In this document: piece by piece, positions 15,742-24,251 of the stretch | Layout of the letters: each line of letters starts with the position of its first letter | Position numbering within the stretch: position 1 is the stretch's first letter | IMG/VR virus record: IMGVR_UViG_3300044679_000230 | Span: 1-46,078 of that record | Length of the DNA: 46,078 nt | Direction: 5' to 3' (one strand) | From: a virus | The notes under the pieces: model-generated | The model's input: the letters and a program-made list of their open reading frames with translations, nothing else | Told to the model about the DNA's origin: nothing | Database searches by the model: none | Made by a program: the position numbers and the translations under genes

Positions 15742-17949
15742 ATGACCGACAAGGGATATATCTTACCCATTGGGGTAGCCGACGCCGCGAGCACCGCGAT
15801 CAAAAACATCAACCAAACGCTGAAGGACCTTCAGCGCACGGTGAAGGACGCGAGCGGTGCGACTGATGACGCGACCCGGAAGGACAAAAACCGCTTCGAC
15901 GGGCTCAACAAGGGCATCAGCGTTTTCGCGAAAAACGCGCGGACCGAACTGCTCGCGCTGACCAAGAACTTCGCCTCCGTCGAAGGCAAGATTGGCAAGA
16001 CGATCGAGACCTTCGGCAAAGCCTTCGATCTCGGTGGGCTCGCGATCGGCGCGGGATTGGCGATCAAAGCGGTCGAAGGAATCGCCGACGCCTACCGCAG
16101 CGCCGCGAAGGAAGCTCAGAGCCTCCTACAAGTCGGCGCTCGAACCGGGCTCCGCCAAGGGCCGCTTCAGCAATTCCAGGCGTTCACCAACCTCGCCGGT
16201 CTCAATCCAGGCGATGCCGACAAGATGCTTCAGTCGGTCGCGACCTGGAAAATGCAGGCGAAGCAGTTCGCGCTCGATCCCAAAATTCAGACCCTTCTTC
16301 GGCTCTCCGGTGCGGACATCAACAAGGATGACGCCGATACGGTCATCTACAAGGTTCTCAATGCGGCTAGGAATAATCGAAATGGGCTGAGTGCGGCGGG
16401 GATGTTCCCCGCTCGGATCGGTCAGGCACTCGGCGTCGAGGACTTCGACCGGCTCGTCCAGATGCCGAAGGATATGTTCGATCGCATCCTCGAAGACTCG
16501 AAGAACGTCGCGATCGAGAGCGACAAGACCCTCGATACATTCCGCCGCATGGACCTGATGGTGCATGAGTGGGAGCAGGTCTTCCACAACATCACCACGG
16601 ACATCAAAAACGCACTCGGGAGCCTCGGTCCTGGAGGTGCGCTAGCGGTTGGCGGCATCGGCGCGGTCGGTGGCGGATTGCTCGGCGGTCTTCTCGTCAA
16701 GCGTCTGCTTGGCGGCGTACTCGGGTGGCTCGGCAAGTCCCTCGGCCTTGCCAGTGCGGCAGACGTTGGTGCGGCAACTGGAGCCGCAGCCGGTGCTACG
16801 GGCGCTGAAGTCGCTGCTGGTATCGGCTTCCTCGCATGGCTCGGTAGTATCGCCGGAACCGGCGCACTCGGCGCGGTCGGTGGCTGGTTTGCCCATCATT
16901 TGGGACCGGAAGCAGCAGGCACCGCGACCGGAGGAACCTACGATAATCCAGGTATGACGCCGTATGGGATGCCGAGCGTTGATGAGACCCGCAAGGCACT
17001 CACACCGCCGACAGCACCCGGTCCGAACACCCAACTCGACAATATCAAAAAGGCTATCCAGCTAACCGAGTCGGCGAACGGCTACAACAGTGTCCCATTG
17101 CCGGGTCATTCGGCCACCGGCCCGATGCAGATCATGCCGGATACGTGGGTTCAGTATGCCCACCCCGGCGAGCGCATCAGCAATCCGGAAGACAACATCC
17201 GCGTCGGCAATCGGATCATCGACCATCTCGCGGCAATCTACGGCAACGACCCCGACAAGATCGCCTATGCGTATGCGAATGGCTCGATCACGTCGCCCGA
17301 TCGTAACCCCGGCTACGTCGCCAAATTCCGCAAGAACTTCGATTCACTCGGCACGGCTGCGCCAGCAGCCGTAAATGGGCTTGTCGGGGCGATCGAGGGT
17401 CTACCGGAATTTCAGCGGCATCAGCAGCTATCCAATTATTGCGCCCGACTCGTGAACATGGCTCTCACCAAGGTCGGTCTGCCGCCAATCACGGACAAAT
17501 TCGGTCACGTCTCCAATGTTGCGACCGACGCTTCCGGTTGGGGCACGGGGGTCGCCCCGGATCAAGGTCAAGCTGGCGATCTCGGCGTCGATATGTATGG
17601 GCATGGCCGGGGCGAACTCGGTGGTCATGTCGGCGTGCTGACGGGTCGTAAACGGCCCGATGGCAAGGGTGGCTGGGAATACGAGTTCGATTCATCTCAT
17701 CGGCTCGGAGATGCCGGTACGGGTGCCGGAACCGATTGGCGGCATCTCGATCTGATTCGGCGCGCGCCGAACGTCGCGCCTGATCCGTCTACAGTCGCCA
17801 AGCAGAAGCAAGACGACGACAACAAGTCCAGCCACGAGGTCACCGTCAGCTTCGCGAACATGCCGTCCGGTGCGCGAGCGAACGTCAGTCAGGCCAGTGG
17901 CGATGCGAACCTCAACCTGCGTACGAGATACGCGATGAACGTGGTCTGA
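15742..17949 (+). CDS. tape measure protein with lytic transglycosylase and CHAP/NlpC-like domains
   Basis: 735 residues. The N-terminus is helical and coiled-coil-like (to about 280), then there are hydrophobic Gly/Ala stretches (about 295-395). Residues about 433-533 are a soluble lytic transglycosylase (SLT) domain: LTESANGYNS with the catalytic Glu near 442, GPMQIMPDTW, NIRVGNRIIDHL and AYANGS. Residues about 557-640 look like a Cys-His peptidase/amidase: NYCARLVNMAL with Cys near 566 and ELGGHVGVLTG with His near 628. It sets tail length and probably opens the cell wall at infection. It is short for a tape measure, so a short tail is expected. Confidence 0.85.
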   Translation: MTDKGYILPIGVADAASTAIKNINQTLKDLQRTVKDASGATDDATRKDKNRFDGLNKGISVFAKNARTELLALTKNFASVEGKIGKTIETFGKAFDLGGLAIGAGLAIKAVEGIADAYRSAAKEAQSLLQVGARTGLRQGPLQQFQAFTNLAGLNPGDADKMLQSVATWKMQAKQFALDPKIQTLLRLSGADINKDDADTVIYKVLNAARNNRNGLSAAGMFPARIGQALGVEDFDRLVQMPKDMFDRILEDSKNVAIESDKTLDTFRRMDLMVHEWEQVFHNITTDIKNALGSLGPGGALAVGGIGAVGGGLLGGLLVKRLLGGVLGWLGKSLGLASAADVGAATGAAAGATGAEVAAGIGFLAWLGSIAGTGALGAVGGWFAHHLGPEAAGTATGGTYDNPGMTPYGMPSVDETRKALTPPTAPGPNTQLDNIKKAIQLTESANGYNSVPLPGHSATGPMQIMPDTWVQYAHPGERISNPEDNIRVGNRIIDHLAAIYGNDPDKIAYAYANGSITSPDRNPGYVAKFRKNFDSLGTAAPAAVNGLVGAIEGLPEFQRHQQLSNYCARLVNMALTKVGLPPITDKFGHVSNVATDASGWGTGVAPDQGQAGDLGVDMYGHGRGELGGHVGVLTGRKRPDGKGGWEYEFDSSHRLGDAGTGAGTDWRHLDLIRRAPNVAPDPSTVAKQKQDDDNKSSHEVTVSFANMPSGARANVSQASGDANLNLRTRYAMNVV

Positions 17950-17964
17950 CGGCCATAGAAACGA

Positions 17965-18543
17965 ATGCTCCTTGGTGCCCCGCTACTTTCGACCCCCCTC
18001 CTAGCTCCATCCTTCCCGCCGCTTCCTCCGCTGCCGGTCTTCCCGCCGCTTGAGGAAATCGTCGCCACCGATATCGCCGATCTGTGGAACCCGTTCCTCG
18101 GTGGAGCGGACTTCCAGGTCGTTGGTCAAATCCTCGCGACGAACCAGGATTTGGTCACGGCGGTCACGATTCTTTTGTTCACGAACCGGCGCGCCGATCC
18201 ATCGGACATCCTGCCTGTTCCGTTCAGCACAGATCGCGGCGGCTGGTGGGGCTCGACCTACTTGCAGACCGACCCGCTTGCTGGCTTCCAGCTTGGCTCG
18301 CGTCTATGGTTGCTCGCCCGTAGCGTCTCAAACACGCAACTGTTGATAACGGCTCAAGGCTACTGTCAGGAAGCACTCGCCTGGATCAAGAACCGGGGTA
18401 TCGCCAAGACGATCACCGTGACGACCTCATTCCTGAACGGCAATCGGTCCATCCTCAGCATCGGGATCGAGATCATCAAGCCGAGCGGACAGGCGGTGAA
18501 CTGGTCCTACAATTGGGCTTGGGATCAAGTCGCGGTCTCTTGA
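17965..18543 (+). CDS. Mu gp46-like baseplate protein
   Basis: 192 residues. After a proline-rich N-terminus (1-30) the body matches the phage GP46 family: STDRGGWWGSTY, FQLGSRLWLLARSV, ITAQGYCQEALAWI and GIAKTITVTTSF. In Mu this is a baseplate component encoded with spike and wedge genes. It follows the tape measure gene by 15 nt; the ribosome site is weak. Confidence 0.8.
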   Translation: MLLGAPLLSTPLLAPSFPPLPPLPVFPPLEEIVATDIADLWNPFLGGADFQVVGQILATNQDLVTAVTILLFTNRRADPSDILPVPFSTDRGGWWGSTYLQTDPLAGFQLGSRLWLLARSVSNTQLLITAQGYCQEALAWIKNRGIAKTITVTTSFLNGNRSILSIGIEIIKPSGQAVNWSYNWAWDQVAVS

Positions 18544-18599
18544 AGACGCCACTCGGTACGATTTAATATCATGGCATGAGCGAAATCGAAGGTTGAACG

Positions 18600-19010
18600 A
18601 TGTTCCTGAAGGTCCTCGCCGTTGGGATGATCGGCGTCGGTGCTCTCGTGGGCGTCAATTATGTCGCCAACCGCAATCCCGGATTAAGCGAAGCACAGGC
18701 CAAGCAGACATGGGATCAGGCTTATCGGATATTCGAGGATAACCTGCCCAAGCCGGTCACAATTGGTCGTTACAGGATTGAGCAGACGCTTGGCGCGGAC
18801 GAGTGCTTCGTGACCAATCTCGATCTCTATCACTTCGGCTATGCACCACCATCGCCAGGGTGGGACGAAATACCGACCGGCAACCAACCTGTCATGACCG
18901 CTTTGGAAGCTTGCAAGCATCAGGTAGACGCAGCCGAGACGCTCTCCGAGAATTATCTGCGCGAGCATAATCCGGCAGATCGCCATCTCCCGGAAAACCG
19001 GCAGAATTAG
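18600..19010 (+). CDS. hypothetical exported or membrane-anchored protein
   Basis: 136 residues with an N-terminal hydrophobic segment (about 4-23, LKVLAVGMIGVGALVGVNYV) that could be an anchor or signal sequence. The remainder is soluble and has two cysteines. GAAGG lies 7 nt before the ATG. No family recognised; placed after a late unit, so it could be cargo or have a lysis role. Confidence 0.6.
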   Translation: MFLKVLAVGMIGVGALVGVNYVANRNPGLSEAQAKQTWDQAYRIFEDNLPKPVTIGRYRIEQTLGADECFVTNLDLYHFGYAPPSPGWDEIPTGNQPVMTALEACKHQVDAAETLSENYLREHNPADRHLPENRQN

Positions 19011-19068
19011 CATGTCTGCCAATTACCCGAGTAATAGCTAAATGGAGACGCCGATATAATTAGCAATA

Positions 19069-19785
19069 ATGCAGTTTATATGTTCACATTGCCGTCTTCC
19101 AAAAACTCCAAGTGAAATGGGAAAGGATGTTTCTAGGAAGAACGGTGGCCTCCGCTCGTGGTGCAAGACATGTCTAGCTGCAAAGCGTCGAGAATCTCGT
19201 GTTTGGAAGCGTTTTTGGCTTTTCGACGATCCTAATGCTCCGGACAAATATTGCGTATCCTGCAAAACGCGAAAGCCGAAAACGGATTTCCGTGAAGAGG
19301 CGGGCCGTCGAGACGGCTATTATCCTTATTGCATCGAGTGTCAACGGTTCAAAAATCGCGTCGAAAGTATGTCGGCGGAGCGATTAGAAAAACATCGAGC
19401 AGCTACGAATCAACGCGCGAAACGGCGCAAGGATGCTGACCCGAGACTGTACAAGATAAAATCAATGTTGCGGACAGCGAAATGTCGTGCACCCGGTCGG
19501 GGGTATGAGTTCCTTATCACCGAGGACCATCTAGGGGATTGGCGGCATATTGAATACTGCCCGGTATTTGCGTGGATCAAGCTCGACTGGAATCGGGAAG
19601 GCGAACCGGGCGATGACTCCCCGACGATCGACCGCATCAACAGTGATCTCGGCTATGTCCCTGGCAACGTCCGGATCATTAGCTGGCGTGCGAACAGCTT
19701 ACGAAAAGATGGTACGGCAACCGAGTTTGCGTATCTTCTCAAAGATGCATCAAGGCATTCGGAGACAGAGCGGCTCGCAGGTTAA
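19069..19785 (+). CDS. HNH-type homing endonuclease
   Basis: 238 residues. Two zinc-knuckle pairs at the N-terminus (CSHCRLP with CKTC, then CVSCKTRK with CIEC) are followed by the conserved end SPTIDRINSDLGYVPGNVRIISWRAN, split here as seen, typical of free-standing phage HNH endonucleases. It cuts DNA at a defined site and promotes its own spread. AT-richer than neighbours and placed at the end of a unit, converging on the spike gene with a 4-nt overlap: a mobile insertion. No octamer; GCTAAAT and AATTAGC form a weak hairpin before the ATG. Confidence 0.82.
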   Translation: MQFICSHCRLPKTPSEMGKDVSRKNGGLRSWCKTCLAAKRRESRVWKRFWLFDDPNAPDKYCVSCKTRKPKTDFREEAGRRDGYYPYCIECQRFKNRVESMSAERLEKHRAATNQRAKRRKDADPRLYKIKSMLRTAKCRAPGRGYEFLITEDHLGDWRHIEYCPVFAWIKLDWNREGEPGDDSPTIDRINSDLGYVPGNVRIISWRANSLRKDGTATEFAYLLKDASRHSETERLAG

Positions 19786-20411
19786 GTGTTCGGTTCGCCG
19801 GTATTCCCATCACCGGGAGTGACGCCCGAATGGGTATGCGTTTTTAAGCTGACCCCCGAAACGATTACATCACCGCTCGCGCCCGTGATATTCACGGTAG
19901 CCGAGCTACCGCCCATGTTGATCGTGACGCCGTTCGAGGCCGTGCCGACATTGATCGTCACGCTGGCCGTGGTGTCACCGACATTGATCGTCTTGCCGAA
20001 TAGGGTGGTGATCCAGCCGAGCGCACCTTTCAGGATCAGGCGGAGCGTTCCCCCGTTCCCCTGTGCGTTCGCCCCATCGATCATATAGTCGACAGTCTCG
20101 CCACCGTTGAGGCCGGTAGGGCGGTAGCGAGGATCGGTAGTGGCGACGATGGCTTGGGACCCGTGCGAACCACCGTTGTTCGATAGGGTGACACCCTGCG
20201 CGCCCGGTAGGGGCATCGTCGTTCGGCCAAATTCTTGTACCCGTGGAACACCGTCGCGTAGCTCGCCGGGATAGCCAAGCGTCTGCCATGACTGATAGGC
20301 CGGTTGGCTGTCGTCACCGACCTGTAGAGTGACGCGCCGAGTAATGTTGTGAACTCGCGCCCAAATTTTTTCTATAAGACCGTAGTCGATCCGCCCTTCA
20401 CTCGATGGCAT
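19782..20411 (-). CDS. baseplate spike protein (P2 gpV / Mu gp45-like)
   Basis: 209 residues. The N-terminus binds the hub (RIDYGLIEKIWARVHNITRR), then an OB-fold-like part has GVTLSNNGGSHGSQAIVATTD. A repetitive beta-helix shaft (TINVG, TINMGGSSATVNITG) follows. The end has KTHTHSG and TGEP, the His-x-His that holds an iron ion at the tip of such spikes. It forms the membrane-piercing needle. Starts 4 nt after the hub gene. Confidence 0.85.
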   Translation of the reverse strand: MPSSEGRIDYGLIEKIWARVHNITRRVTLQVGDDSQPAYQSWQTLGYPGELRDGVPRVQEFGRTTMPLPGAQGVTLSNNGGSHGSQAIVATTDPRYRPTGLNGGETVDYMIDGANAQGNGGTLRLILKGALGWITTLFGKTINVGDTTASVTINVGTASNGVTINMGGSSATVNITGASGDVIVSGVSLKTHTHSGVTPGDGNTGEPNT

Positions 20412-20415
20412 TACT

Positions 20416-21612
20416 TTATTGATTGTCTCCCTGCATGAGATTCTGTCCGATCGCAGGCACGGGGATATATGGTGCAGGCTTCAACGCCGACCCCGGCATA
20501 CAGGTCAGGACCGTTCGAGTACCATTCTCATCGCGATCGTATTCGCAAGCCGCGATAATGAGGTCCGAGTTGATCTTCAGCGTCGGTAGCTGAACCCCGA
20601 CTACCGTATTCACCTTCCATAGATTCCCCGCCCCATCGCGCCACCCGGTGACCGTCACCTGTGTCATGAGGGAGCGACCGATCCGGCGGTTCATCTCCCA
20701 ATTGGCCCGCTGCTGAACAAGCGCAGGGCTCGGGTAATGATCCATCAGGACGATTTTCGATCGGCTTGTACGGATTTGCTGATCTACCTGTGCCGATCCG
20801 AATATGGAATTTGCGATGGCAGCGCCGGGAATTTGTCCAGCAGCGCCGATGTAAAGATTATGGAACCGCTGACTCCAATCGACCCGCACAGCAGCGGCTT
20901 CAACATTCTGTCCTTCAACGAGTGACGATCCCGCGCGTGTGGTGCCAACTGTATTGATGACCAGATTGCCATTCTCATCGTCATAGAGAAGCAACTGGCA
21001 CATTCGACAAAGCGACTCGATTACCGAGTAGACGCTTTCACCAAACGTCACTTGATAGGCTTGGGCAGGTCCGGTGGGCAGCGGTTGATCGGGTGCCAGA
21101 AACGACAGTCCGACGTTCGGGGTCTGCTGACTTAGGATTGCTGCAATAGTTGTCTTCAGGCTTGCACCGGAACTAAAGCCCCACGGCGGTCCGACGTATG
21201 AGGAGTCAACCACGTCCTCGGTATTCGACCTCCCCTCGATGACCACGCGGTGGGTGCGTGCGTCATAGGTGGGTAAGTAGTTGTCGATATACCCGGTTAT
21301 GATGATGTTCGAGCCGAGGTAGACCTGACACGCCGAGCCGGGGACGATCACGGCGCTATTGTCGGAGTTCGGGAACCGCTCGGTCAGCGAGATCGTGAAC
21401 CGTGAGGGCGGTCCGGCGTCGATGTCCCGAATGACTGAACTGGTCAGCCATCCCTCTAGGGTCTTACCCCCTGTCCGGATGGTGAGTTGATCCCCGACGC
21501 CCGGACTCGGGGGTGTCGCGGGTGCAGGTTCAGTCGCGGTGGATTTGACGGTCGGTGAGGGGGCGGTGACATTTACGTCGTCGAAAGTAAGTGTCGAAAC
21601 TGGTGATCCCAT
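20416..21612 (-). CDS. baseplate hub protein (Mu gp44 / P2 gpD-like)
   Basis: 398 residues. After a low-complexity start, LTIRTGGKTLEGWLTSSVIRDID and SRFTISLTERFP match the Mu gpP hub. Further family features are GSACQVYLGSNIIITGYIDNY, RVVIEGRSNTEDVVDSSY and LLYDDENGNLVINTVG. It anchors the spike and contacts the tube. A leaderless-class octamer is 5 nt before ATG. Divergent from 21691. Confidence 0.85.
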   Translation of the reverse strand: MGSPVSTLTFDDVNVTAPSPTVKSTATEPAPATPPSPGVGDQLTIRTGGKTLEGWLTSSVIRDIDAGPPSRFTISLTERFPNSDNSAVIVPGSACQVYLGSNIIITGYIDNYLPTYDARTHRVVIEGRSNTEDVVDSSYVGPPWGFSSGASLKTTIAAILSQQTPNVGLSFLAPDQPLPTGPAQAYQVTFGESVYSVIESLCRMCQLLLYDDENGNLVINTVGTTRAGSSLVEGQNVEAAAVRVDWSQRFHNLYIGAAGQIPGAAIANSIFGSAQVDQQIRTSRSKIVLMDHYPSPALVQQRANWEMNRRIGRSLMTQVTVTGWRDGAGNLWKVNTVVGVQLPTLKINSDLIIAACEYDRDENGTRTVLTCMPGSALKPAPYIPVPAIGQNLMQGDNQ

Positions 21613-21617
21613 AAAGG

Positions 21618-21625
21618 GTATTTAT
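21618..21625 (-). promoter_or_regulatory. TAAATA-type late promoter, leaderless class
   Basis: ATAAATAC on the minus strand, 5 nt (CCTTT) before ATG 21612; no Shine-Dalgarno. Confidence 0.7.
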
Positions 21626-21655
21626 CGGCGCGGTGAGGGAGCCGCTGCGAACCGG

Positions 21656-21663
21656 GTAAATAT
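21656..21663 (+). promoter_or_regulatory. TAAATA-type late promoter
   Basis: GTAAATAT, 27 nt before ATG 21691, which has GAGG 11 nt upstream. A conventional short leader rather than leaderless. Divergent partner of 21618. Confidence 0.55.
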
Positions 21664-21690
21664 GAAAGACATATCGAGGCTCATGTTTAA

Positions 21691-22206
21691 ATGCACGTGG
21701 AAGGCGCGACCGCGCGAGGTCGGTACGAAATTGTTTGCTACGATCGTTTGGGTGAAGAGGTGTGGCGAGACATCGCCGACAACTCGGTCACGATTGTCGG
21801 CAAGAACTTGGCTCTCACCAGCTATCTCGGCGTCAATGGCGGAGCGGCCCCCGGCGGGTCCGGACCATACGTGGGGCTGATCTCAGCTACCGGCTTCACG
21901 GCGACTTCCACCTCAGACACCATGACCGCTCATCCTGGCTGGACTGAGAGCACCGTAACTGCGAACCGGGTAGCCGCTTCCTGGAGCGCTGCTTCTGGCG
22001 GCTCTATCTCGGTTAGCTCGTATCTCTCATTCCCGATCCTCGGGACCGACACGCTACAAGGGTGCTTCCTCGTGTTCGGTTCCGGCGCTTCCGCCACGAT
22101 CGGCAACGGCGGAGGCACCCTCTATTCGGCTGGCACCTTCAACGCCGGATCGTACGTGGTCGCCGAGTACAACACGATCGGCGTCATCTACACGGCCTCG
22201 CTCTAG
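21691..22206 (+). CDS. phage tail/fibre-associated protein
   Basis: 171 residues. RGRYEIVCYDRLGEEVWRDI, NSVTIVGKN, YVGLISATGF and the rest follow the order of a widespread phage protein in which a short N-terminal domain precedes GKN and GLIS motifs. Probably fibre or baseplate periphery. The alternative start ATG 21662 is in another frame and gives a shadow. Confidence 0.65.
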   Translation: MHVEGATARGRYEIVCYDRLGEEVWRDIADNSVTIVGKNLALTSYLGVNGGAAPGGSGPYVGLISATGFTATSTSDTMTAHPGWTESTVTANRVAASWSAASGGSISVSSYLSFPILGTDTLQGCFLVFGSGASATIGNGGGTLYSAGTFNAGSYVVAEYNTIGVIYTASL

Positions 22207-22220
22207 AAGGGGGAACTGAT

Positions 22221-22982
22221 ATGCCCACCACCGCAGGCGGTTTCGGCATGGGGCCGTTTGGTAGAGGTCTTTTCTCGGAAGGGGTGACAATCGTCACGGT
22301 CACCGAGACAGCACCAGCGGGGGACGCATCGGCCACGTTCCCACCGCCGCTTGATCTGACCCCGTATATCCAGCCCGCCTACGTGATGCCGACACCGCAA
22401 TACTCTAGCGCCGATCTCCTCGTGATGATCGAGAACCTATTGCCGATCGGTCCCGCCTATCCCCGGCTCCCTGGCACCACCCAGACGGCATTGTTTAAGG
22501 CACTGGCGGGCTCCGAGTTCATCGTCCAGAGCGCCTCGGTGAATCTGCTCTCGGATGTCTTTCCCGCCACGACAATCGACTTCACGCAGGAGTGGATGGA
22601 GAGCGTCGGCTTGCCCGATCCGTGCTGGACCGGGACGCCCACAATCGAGCAAATCCAGAAGGCGATCGTCGCCCGGCTGATCGCTCAAGGTGGCGCGAGT
22701 ATCCCCTATCTCGAACACTTCTGCGCGACGCTCGGATACCCCGATACTACGTTCACCGAGTTCGGCACGTTCGGCGCGGGCTCTACAGCGGGATCGCGGT
22801 GCAATGGACCGCAGTGGGCAAGCGCGCTCGAAGTAAACAATCCCGAGTTCGTCATCACTTACTTCCGCGCTGGTAGCTCCGGTGCCGGCGATCCCCTGGC
22901 CTCGTGGGGCAACAGCGCGTTGATCTGCGAACTCAAGCGGATCGTCGGCGCTCATATCACTCTGATTTTCGACTACGCCTGA
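22221..22982 (+). CDS. Mu gp48-like baseplate protein
   Basis: 253 residues from ATG 22221, 9 nt after AAGGGGG. After a Pro-rich start, LLVMIENLLPIGPAYPRLPGT and LLSDVFPATTIDFTQEWMESVGLPD fit the DUF2313/gp48 family of baseplate proteins; ICELKRIVGAHITLIFDY closes it as in that family. Follows 21691 and ends with a 10-nt convergent overlap with the HNH gene. Confidence 0.82.
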   Translation: MPTTAGGFGMGPFGRGLFSEGVTIVTVTETAPAGDASATFPPPLDLTPYIQPAYVMPTPQYSSADLLVMIENLLPIGPAYPRLPGTTQTALFKALAGSEFIVQSASVNLLSDVFPATTIDFTQEWMESVGLPDPCWTGTPTIEQIQKAIVARLIAQGGASIPYLEHFCATLGYPDTTFTEFGTFGAGSTAGSRCNGPQWASALEVNNPEFVITYFRAGSSGAGDPLASWGNSALICELKRIVGAHITLIFDYA

Positions 22983-23626
22983 GTACGCATGTACCGGATG
23001 ACGGCTTCGAGTTCCTCGATTACCGCATCACTTTTAAGGCTGTTGGCCCGCCAACTGATGAGCCTCACATTTCCCGGAACATATCCGAGGCTATTGTCGA
23101 TGCGATCTATTGAAGGTGAAGCAGCACAACATTTGCTGCTTGTCCAGTCGAACTCGATGCTGAGAACTGGACAAACCGAAATATAATCCAGATCAGGAAA
23201 ATCCGCCGCTGTGATCTCAAAATCAAGCCGCTCTCGCGTTGCTCTTGTACGGGCAGCGATAAGCATCTTCCGTAACTTGAATGCCTTTGGGTTCGCGGCA
23301 AGCTTCCGATGATAGACAACCCGTGTTGCAGCGGCTTTTTGTGCTCTTCGGTACTGGGTATTTTCATACTCCTGTTCTTTTGCTCTGACATCAGGGCGTT
23401 TTCGGTATTCTGAGCGCCGCCGCTTAAAATCGGAGGTCGATCGGTATTCGCTAAAATATTTTCTTCGTTTTTCCTTGATGTCCGGTCGCTGATTTCGATC
23501 CCGTGTTGCCGCCGCGCGGCATTTCTTACAATGACCGCATAGCTTGTCCTTATTACGCTTGTCGGGCGAAAAATCTACTGCCGTTTTTTCCTCATGGCAT
23601 TTCCGACATACCTTCGTGAATTCCAT
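22973..23626 (-). CDS. HNH-type homing endonuclease
   Basis: 217 residues. An N-terminal zinc knuckle (CRKCHEEK and CGHCKKC) and a conserved C-terminus (SPSIDRIDNSLGYVPGNVRLISWRAN) match the endonuclease at 19069, but the middle differs. AT-richer than neighbours. Transcribed against the gp48-like gene. Its ribosome site (ACGGAG, 11 nt before ATG) is in the right arm of a long hairpin that holds its octamer, as described for T4 I-TevI. Confidence 0.82.
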   Translation of the reverse strand: MEFTKVCRKCHEEKTAVDFSPDKRNKDKLCGHCKKCRAAATRDRNQRPDIKEKRRKYFSEYRSTSDFKRRRSEYRKRPDVRAKEQEYENTQYRRAQKAAATRVVYHRKLAANPKAFKLRKMLIAARTRATRERLDFEITAADFPDLDYISVCPVLSIEFDWTSSKCCAASPSIDRIDNSLGYVPGNVRLISWRANSLKSDAVIEELEAVIRYMRTQA

Positions 23627-23641
23627 ACATTTCGCGGCTCC

Positions 23642-23649
23642 GTAAATAT
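23642..23649 (+). promoter_or_regulatory. TAAATA-type late promoter, hairpin class
   Basis: GTAAATAT. Reads toward GTG 23720; GGAG at 23703-23706 is its probable ribosome site. Confidence 0.55.
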
Positions 23650-23694
23650 TGGAGAACCCCGCTGCTCTGTCAGTGCACCGGAAGTTCTCTGAAA

Positions 23695-23702
23695 GTATTT
23701 AC
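23695..23702 (-). promoter_or_regulatory. TAAATA-type late promoter, hairpin class
   Basis: GTAAATAC on the minus strand, reading toward the HNH gene at 23626. Confidence 0.55.
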
Positions 23703-23719
23703 GGAGCATTGTCACACTG

Positions 23720-24250
23720 GTGATAAAAATAACCGTGCCAGATGCGCACCTTCTCCACTTTAAGAAGAACAACATTCGCCAAGCGCTGCGCGAGTCCGGC
23801 CAGCTTATAGTGAAGGAGGCCCGCGCGCTCACCCGGTCGGATAGCGGTGGAGGGCGCGCTTATTCGACGCCGCCCAGCATTGGGAAGGGCGTCCACTACA
23901 GTTCGGCCCCTTTTGAGCCTCCGGCGCGCCTATCAGGCCAATTGACGGGCTCGATCGGAATGAAGGTCCAGCGCGGCGGCGAGCGCATCCAGATTTACGA
24001 CGGCAGCTTCTACTCCCGCTTCCTCGAAGTGGGTGCCGAGGGTGGCGCGGGCACGAACCAGAAGGGCGGTCGCGGACGCCGCAATCCCCGCGCCGGCAAC
24101 AGCCGGAAGAACCCAAAGCTCGGCAATTCCTCGGTCCGGGTCCTCGAACCCCGCCCGTTCATTTCTCGTGCGGCTGCCGACCATGAGACCGAAATACGCG
24201 ACAAGATCGCCGAGGCGGTCGCGAAGGACATTGAGTTTGGGAAGGCATGA
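23720..24250 (+). CDS. tail completion / neck protein (HK97 gp10-like)
   Basis: 176 residues from GTG 23720. LRESGQLIVKEARALT, PPARLSGQLTGSIGMKVQ and FYSRFLEVGAEGG fit the HK97 gp10 family of neck or tail-completion proteins. PRPFISRAAADHE near the C-terminus is also typical. The central Gly/Arg/Asn-rich stretch (about 110-135) looks like an insertion. Followed at 1 nt by the next gene. Confidence 0.75.
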   Translation: MIKITVPDAHLLHFKKNNIRQALRESGQLIVKEARALTRSDSGGGRAYSTPPSIGKGVHYSSAPFEPPARLSGQLTGSIGMKVQRGGERIQIYDGSFYSRFLEVGAEGGAGTNQKGGRGRRNPRAGNSRKNPKLGNSSVRVLEPRPFISRAAADHETEIRDKIAEAVAKDIEFGKA

Positions 24251-24251
24251 C

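Larger units (their letters stand above)
23637..23707. promoter_or_regulatory. long palindrome with divergent TAAATA promoters
   Basis: Outer arms GCTCCGTAAATA (23637-23648) and TATTTACGGAGC (23696-23707) are perfect complements; inner arms GAGAAC (23652-23657) and GTTCTC (23684-23689) also pair. Each arm has an octamer pointing outward across the other arm (plus 23642-23649, minus 23695-23702). GGAG near each outer end serves the gene beyond it. The hairpin in read-through RNA would hide either site. Confidence 0.65.

Noticed and set aside
21539-21880. Frame starting at ATG 21662 right after the octamer
   Set aside because: Gives a Cys/Arg-rich shadow; the overlapping frame from 21691 has a clear phage-protein pattern.
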